In this document: positions 58,601-64,000 of the stretch, piece by piece | How positions within the stretch are numbered: the first letter of the stretch is position 1 | Layout of the letters: each line of letters begins with the position of its first letter | Source: Limonium bicolor | Taxonomy: Eukaryota; Streptophyta; Magnoliopsida; Caryophyllales; Plumbaginaceae | NCBI GenBank assembly: GCA_023374045.1 | Contig: CM041783.1 | Coordinates: forward strand, 94,523,298-94,587,297 | Direction: 5' to 3' | Length of the DNA: 64,000 bases | Translations under genes and position numbers: made by a program | The notes under the pieces: generated by a model | What the model was told of the DNA's origin: nothing | Database searches by the model: none | Seen by the model: the letters and a program-made list of their open reading frames with translations, nothing else

Positions 58601-60756
58601 TTAAGATATTACATCCTAAGTTGGAAATGTACAACAGTGTACTAATACATGAATTATAATACCGACATAACAATCCCTAGTAAAACCGGAAACCTGAGGA
58701 ACAACATTTAGTAAAAGACGGGGACATAAGCCGGGAGGGATTAGCAATAGTACGGGAATACCGTATTGTATTTGTGGAGGGTGATTTTTTGGTATGAGGG
58801 GGGTCTATCTTAATATGGTTCTTGACTGAAAAGCCTAGATCCTATAAATTATCATTCTGTGGACGGAAAAAACCCGGTATTCTGGCATCCCTCAAATACC
58901 TACTAAATCGTCTGTCTTTCCCATGAAGCATAAAGGGGAGTGCAAGTGTGCACTACACCCGCTCTCGATGGGCTCCACGCGGACTTATGCCCTAAGGGCA
59001 GAAATTGACTAGAGTCGCCACCTAGTTTGACCTAAGAAACTAGGAAGGGATGAGAAGGGTTCTAAGAACCGTTGGTTGACTCTGGGATTGTTGCCTATGG
59101 ATAGGACTTATCTGGCCATTTGTAGAGATTCTATATGGGTTTGTACTGGGTGACACCCCTTGGAAGTGGCAACAACCACGACTTCGGATTGGTGCCCGAG
59201 GAAACCTCGGTCTCCAATTGTCGGGATTGCCTTCTTTCAAAACCTTTTTAGAAAGATTCAATTAAAGCCAAAGGATAGGAGTGAGTGTGGACTGAGGAAT
59301 AGATGATTTCGAAGGGTTTGAAGAAATAGGCTGGTCTTGGAATATTGGTCGGTGGGGTTCGTTTGAGTGTTGAGAGGTTTCATTTGTTTTCGAGGGGTTT
59401 ATAGTTGTTTCAGCTCTCGCAGGGTTTTGGAGGATGCAGGAAGTTTTAAGGAGGAAAAGGGTATTTTGGTCATTTTTGTGAAGTTGAGGGGTGTTCGGAT
59501 AATTTGGTGAAGTTGAGGAGTTTCTTTTAGGTTTGTGAAGTTCAGCTTTTGGAGTGGTTGGATTTTGAGGTGTTTTTGAAAGTCAAGAGTATTGAAGAAA
59601 CATTCGGGCTTTCAAGATGATCGAGTATGAAAGTGGATTTTGGCTTTACAGGTATTCGGGTTTTGAAGTTATTTGGAAGTATTCGGGGATTGAGGGTCCT
59701 ATGTGACTTAGTGTTTGTTCAGAGAAGGATTGAGAAGTGTTTATGTGAATTTAAGTTCTAATGGAAGGGTTAGATTGGTTAATTCAGAATTGTCTCTCTT
59801 AAAGTTTTGAAAAATCATTTTTGTTGTAAAAGGGCAGATAATCCCGAGGGATTACCCTATGTACCCCCTCGAACACGACACTTAACTAATGGTAAGTGTC
59901 GAGGCTCGAAAGATGGGGCAATGAATCTATGTCGAAAAATAGGATTTAGAAAGAAACACCATGAATGAGATGTTCTCGGTCAAAACCTAATAACATCTCT
60001 AACTCCCGGGTTTAAACCATTAAAAGCCGAAAATACTGAAATCGAGTGGAAGGGAGTTAGACGATTCTAAAATCCCGGCTGCAGCTAGGAAGGTCATTAC
60101 TTCCCTAGCACCCTGCCTTGTAAAAATCTAGGCTGCAATTAGGTGAGGTTTGTCACCCTAATGCCCCGCCCAAAGAGATCCACACTGCGACAGGGGAGAT
60201 TACAACCCTAGTGCCCCGCCTAAGATTTTTATTTTGGAAAGGAGACAAGTGACATCTAACTAGGAAGCAAACATTTTGAAGGTATAGACATTTCTTGTTC
60301 CCCGAAAACAGTTTATTTTTGTTGGAAAACCTTTGAAGTTGTTCGGAATTCTCGATGAAGAAACATTGATTTTGAGAAATGTTTTAGGAGAAAACTTTCT
60401 GTATATGTGAGAAGAACTTTCTACATTTGAGAAGAGTTTTCTGTGATGTGAGAATAGTTTTTCCTTTAAATATCCACAAAATGGTTCCTTTTGAAAGCTT
60501 GATGAAAAGAATATTCGAAAAAAGGATGAAGGTTTTGGGATTTTCTTTGGAGTTTGAATGGGAATTTGGATTTTGGACTTGATTTGAAAGTGGTTAGGGT
60601 TTTATAGGTGGAAGTAAACCCGAGGTGGGTCACTTGGAAGTGATGGTCGACTTTGGATCGAGTCAAAGCTCCGGGTAAAAATAAGGGGTTTGGTCAAAGT
60701 TTTGGGTCAAGGTTAAAGTTTGGATCGAAGTCAAAGTTTGGGTCAAGGTTTTACTT
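58601..60756. other. Unclassified repeat-like sequence, possible Tat-type LTR on the minus strand
   Basis: No gene. Minus strand of about 59000-59020 reads AGGTGGCGACTC, a phrase of Tat/Ogre-type LTR ends also seen at 40009. At 60075-60225 the phrase about CCCTAGTGCCCCGCC recurs three times about 55 bases apart. Edges not determined. Confidence 0.35.
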
Positions 60757-60966
60757 TTATGGACAAGGTTTGACTTTTGTGGACTTGGTTTGATTTTTGT
60801 GGACTTGGTTTGATTTTGGTGGACTTGGTTTGACTTTTATGGACTTAGTTTGAATTTTGTGGGCTTGGTTTGAATTTTGTGGGTTTGTTTGACTTTTATG
60901 GACTTTGTATGACTTTTGTGGACTTGGTTTTTTTTTTGTGGACTTGGTTTGATATTTATGGACTTG
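60757..60966. repeat. Tandem array, ~20-bp unit
   Basis: About ten copies of GGACTTGGTTTGACTTTTGT with minor changes. Confidence 0.85.
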
Positions 60967-61196
60967 GGCCGGGTTAGTGGGCTTGGGCCGATTTTGGGCT
61001 TTGGCCGGATTTTGGGCTTGGGCCGGGTTGGTGGGCTTAGGCCAGGTTAGTGGGCTTGGGCCAGGTTAGTAGGCTTAGGCCGATTTTAGGCTTTGGTCGG
61101 GTTGATGGGCCTGGGCCGGGTTGGTGGGCTTTTGGGCCGGACTTGGGCATTGGGCTGGACTGGGTATTGGGCCGGATCTATGGGCTTTTGGGCAAG
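60967..61196. repeat. GGGCTTGGGCCGGGTT-rich tandem array
   Basis: Imperfect units of about 18-25 bp with closely spaced GGG runs on the plus strand; follows directly from the previous array. Confidence 0.8.
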
Positions 61197-64000
61197 TTGG
61201 GGTTCTCCTTTTTTTGACTTGGGTTATGAGCTTGGATGAAATTTTTTTTGGGCTGGCAATGATTTTTTTTTTGGATCTTCGAAAAATAAGATTTTGAAAT
61301 TATATATATACATATTTTAGGTGTGTGTTTTAGGGTTTAGGGGTGTTACCACCACGAGATTGATCAATGACCTATCAGGCCAGGGGGACCCCTCTATCCT
61401 AATGGCTTGGACCTAAGGACATAGTAACTAAGGCTTATGACATTAATAAGCAACAAGCAAGGGGCATAAATCATAAAACGACAAAGCAAATATCTCACAT
61501 AGGGTACAAACATTGGAGAAGCAAAATGAAGTGTAAACATTATGTACAAAAATTTGGTGATTGAACACTAGCGAAAATCCTACAAGATTTCAAATTAATT
61601 TCCAAGCTATAATCAATATGTAGAAAGGGGTAAGAGAAGCGCTAGGACAACATAATCCAAAACCAGCTAGAGATAACATTCTAAAATTGTTCACATGCAG
61701 AGAATGAATTAAATTACGAAAATGAATAAATCCTAAGATTTAAATCGAAAGTAAGAACAATAAACAAATTATAGATTAATACAAACATAGATAAAAATCT
61801 TAAATAGATAGCTGCTATGGGGGGTCGCATCAACCGTTACATGTGTTTGAAGCGGACACCCCGGTAGTCCAAGCCACGATCTTGTTGCTTAGTATTAGAG
61901 TAGTTTCCCGTTCCACGAGCGTTATGTACATGTCAAAAACACAACCAAGAGAGGCAAAATGCATTAGTCAAAGAAGGAAGAGGGTTGGGATGTGTGCAAT
62001 GGGATAATACGACCCCTCTCAAGGGGAGGAAAGGGTGCAATCTAATCATCTCCCACACCCCAACCGAGAACACAAAAAAGAGTATTAAGCTGCCAACAAA
62101 TGCTAAGGATTGTAGGATAAATCAAGCATTAAGGTTGCTACTCAAATTAATTCGTCGTCTTAGATTATCACTCAAACCGAAGTGTAGTATCAAAGAGGTG
62201 AAGTTGTGAGTCATGTGGGATCATACCTAGAAGGGTTTATATCATTTCCCTCTAAGATGAGGAATTAATAAGGTCCAACCAGCCATTGAGTGATTTATCT
62301 AACAATTATAGCATAGGGAAACTATCATTCTACTTATGTTCTTGTCTAAGCACAAGGGACGAGTCATGCTAGTGTCAAACCAATTTCCAAACCGATATCA
62401 TTGCACAAGGAACAAGTTCAAGGTTAAAGCAATTCAATTTCCAAACCGAGTTTAAGGCGTGACAAGAGAAATTAGCAAGATTGTTTGTGATAAGAAAGCT
62501 AACCATTAGGGTTTTCAAACCCATGAAGAGCCACCAAGCCCAAACGCATCAACATAGTTCATGGTCAAACTCCTAAACAACCAAGTGAAGCCATCAACCA
62601 CGCATGACCCGCTCCCAATCAAAATTATGTACCTCAGTCCAAACTTGGAACCAAAAGTATTGAGCATATCATATCAAGTCATTAGAGCAAGGGTCGAATG
62701 AAACCAAATATCAACGGATTAATCATCAGTCTGTCAAATGGATTAGTACACGTAGGGACAAAATGACATGAACCTCAATTACCCAAAGGCCAGAAAGTGG
62801 GTGGAGGTCATTAATTCAGATTTCAGTTGCAAATATCCAGAACAAATAGTAAAAACAATCTTTTGTATTCATCAGTCAACAAAAGATCAATCATCCCAAG
62901 CAAATACACTTAGTCATTTAAAAGGACCGACAAACTCATCAGATCATAAATCGAGGCTTTAACTAACAGATTAGGCAAAGGCTGCCAAATAGAACTTCCA
63001 ACCAGATATGCAATAACATGGCAAGATCAGATTCCAGCTGTAATAACTACCAAACATAAAGAAGCCAATGAGTGTACCCACTGTTGAGATGATACATGGG
63101 CACCGAATATACCAAAAAGCTAGAGTGTTAGCTCAGATAATCGTTAGGCAAATCATATTGGTCCAACGTTACAATTTATCAGACTATTTCGAGCTGGATT
63201 TAGTACGAAATAATCAAAGATTCACAGTATAATAAAGTTCTAATTAAGCAACGTGTTGGCTTCAATATTTGGAACAAATGCAGATAGCAAACTCAGAAGC
63301 CAAGCCAAATTAATGTGCAATTTTTTTTTACTCTTTTTCACCGAAACATCATTTCAGCCTACATCCCAAGGGAAGATCGAACCGACCGGAATTTGAAAAC
63401 TGATTTTAAACTAGTAAGAACTAGGAAGTGGAATAACAACAGAATAAGAAGCCAGTATTCCACTTATAGAGGATGGCTAGCTCAACATCACACAAAAATG
63501 AGCCACGGTGGTTTGAAAATCATCCAACACAAGTGCGCTTGGAAACCAACCTTGGCTAGGAATTCATCTTTACCAGAATCAAACCATTTCATCCACATAT
63601 AAACTCATGATAAGCCACAGAAGAGATAATCGAACAAATCAGAGCAAAATAAACTTAGAAAGAAAATCCTGAAGATGATAGCAAAATAAAGGAATCTTCG
63701 AAACTACACCGTCATTGATCAGTTGAATAATCTGCATGAAGAGAAATTCTGCAACAAGGTTTACCAAAACCCCCAAATCAACAAACCATCATGAGTTAAA
63801 AAGCACGGTCGAATGACCAAAATAGCCAATATTGAAAAACGAAAGCGTTGCCCACTAAATTGATTTCAGGACTTAAGTGCAATCGAAATGACCTGAGCAA
63901 ATACCGCAGGGATTAACCAAGATTCTACAACATCCAGACCAGACAACAACACAAGTAGCAAATAAGACTTGTCCAAGCTCTGTTTAGACAATAACATTAT
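61197..64000. other. Unclassified region without recognised genes
   Basis: A possible plus-strand LTR end (AGGGGTGTTACC) lies at about 61341-61352. After that I see no motif, RNA gene or structured repeat. Frames at 61985, 62768 and 63315 are below 100 codons, unsupported, and probably chance. Confidence 0.4.

Noticed and set aside
60967..61196. Interstitial telomere repeats (GGGTTAG-like words)
   Set aside because: Units are 18-25 bp and do not follow the TTTAGGG plant telomere period.

Overview
This window is plant nuclear DNA, most likely from an angiosperm with a large repeat-rich genome. The signs are Ty3/gypsy LTR retrotransposons primed by initiator-Met or Asp tRNA, a Sirevirus-like LTR, and short hAT and CACTA elements. 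I found no host gene, rRNA, tRNA or CRISPR array. Essentially all recognisable sequence is transposable elements inserted into one another, and most of the coding remnants are broken. The species cannot be told from this.

Layout. (1) 1-5711 and 20023-21958: the 3' part of a plus-strand gypsy element ('alpha'): decayed pol, two polypurine tracts and a ~4.4 kb LTR. (2) 5712-20017: a complete minus-strand element ('beta') inserted in alpha's LTR, with TSD AGTGT, 4.5 kb LTRs, PBS and PPT, but only a ruined pol. (3) 22119-27538: minus-strand gypsy 'gamma' (3' LTR, integrase, RNase H, end of RT). (4) 27539-42867: a Sirevirus-like minus-strand LTR pair enclosing a non-pol ORF. That ORF is interrupted by a solo LTR (30159-41561), which holds a tRNA-Asp-primed Athila/Tat-like element (32492-41046). 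Its left LTR carries a CACTA-type MITE and its right LTR carries another solo LTR. (5) 42868-46773: an alpha-like LTR fragment, then a minus-strand gypsy gag, PBS and LTR ('D'). (6) 46774-48330 and 57899-~58600: a gamma-like LTR fragment with a hAT MITE, split by (7) a nearly complete Del/Tekay-type chromovirus at 48331-57893 (TSD ATAAC). (8) ~58600-64000: unclassified repeats with G-rich tandem arrays.

The most interesting signal is structural. Immediately upstream of every gypsy polypurine tract I can see (eight sites) is a short stem-loop. It has a stem of about 7-8 bp, a 3-4 nt G-rich loop and, at seven sites, a 6-9 nt spacer to the G-run. The stem sequences differ completely while pairing is kept. 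In alpha, beta and gamma the module occurs twice: beside the LTR, and again upstream at a second, internal PPT (19 nt after the pol stop in gamma). In alpha and beta that internal PPT is followed by further hairpins with compensatory changes. Separately, several different LTR families carry cassettes of repeated inverted-repeat words built on GTCCGGAC/GGTCCGGG/GGTCGG. All comparisons were made by eye.
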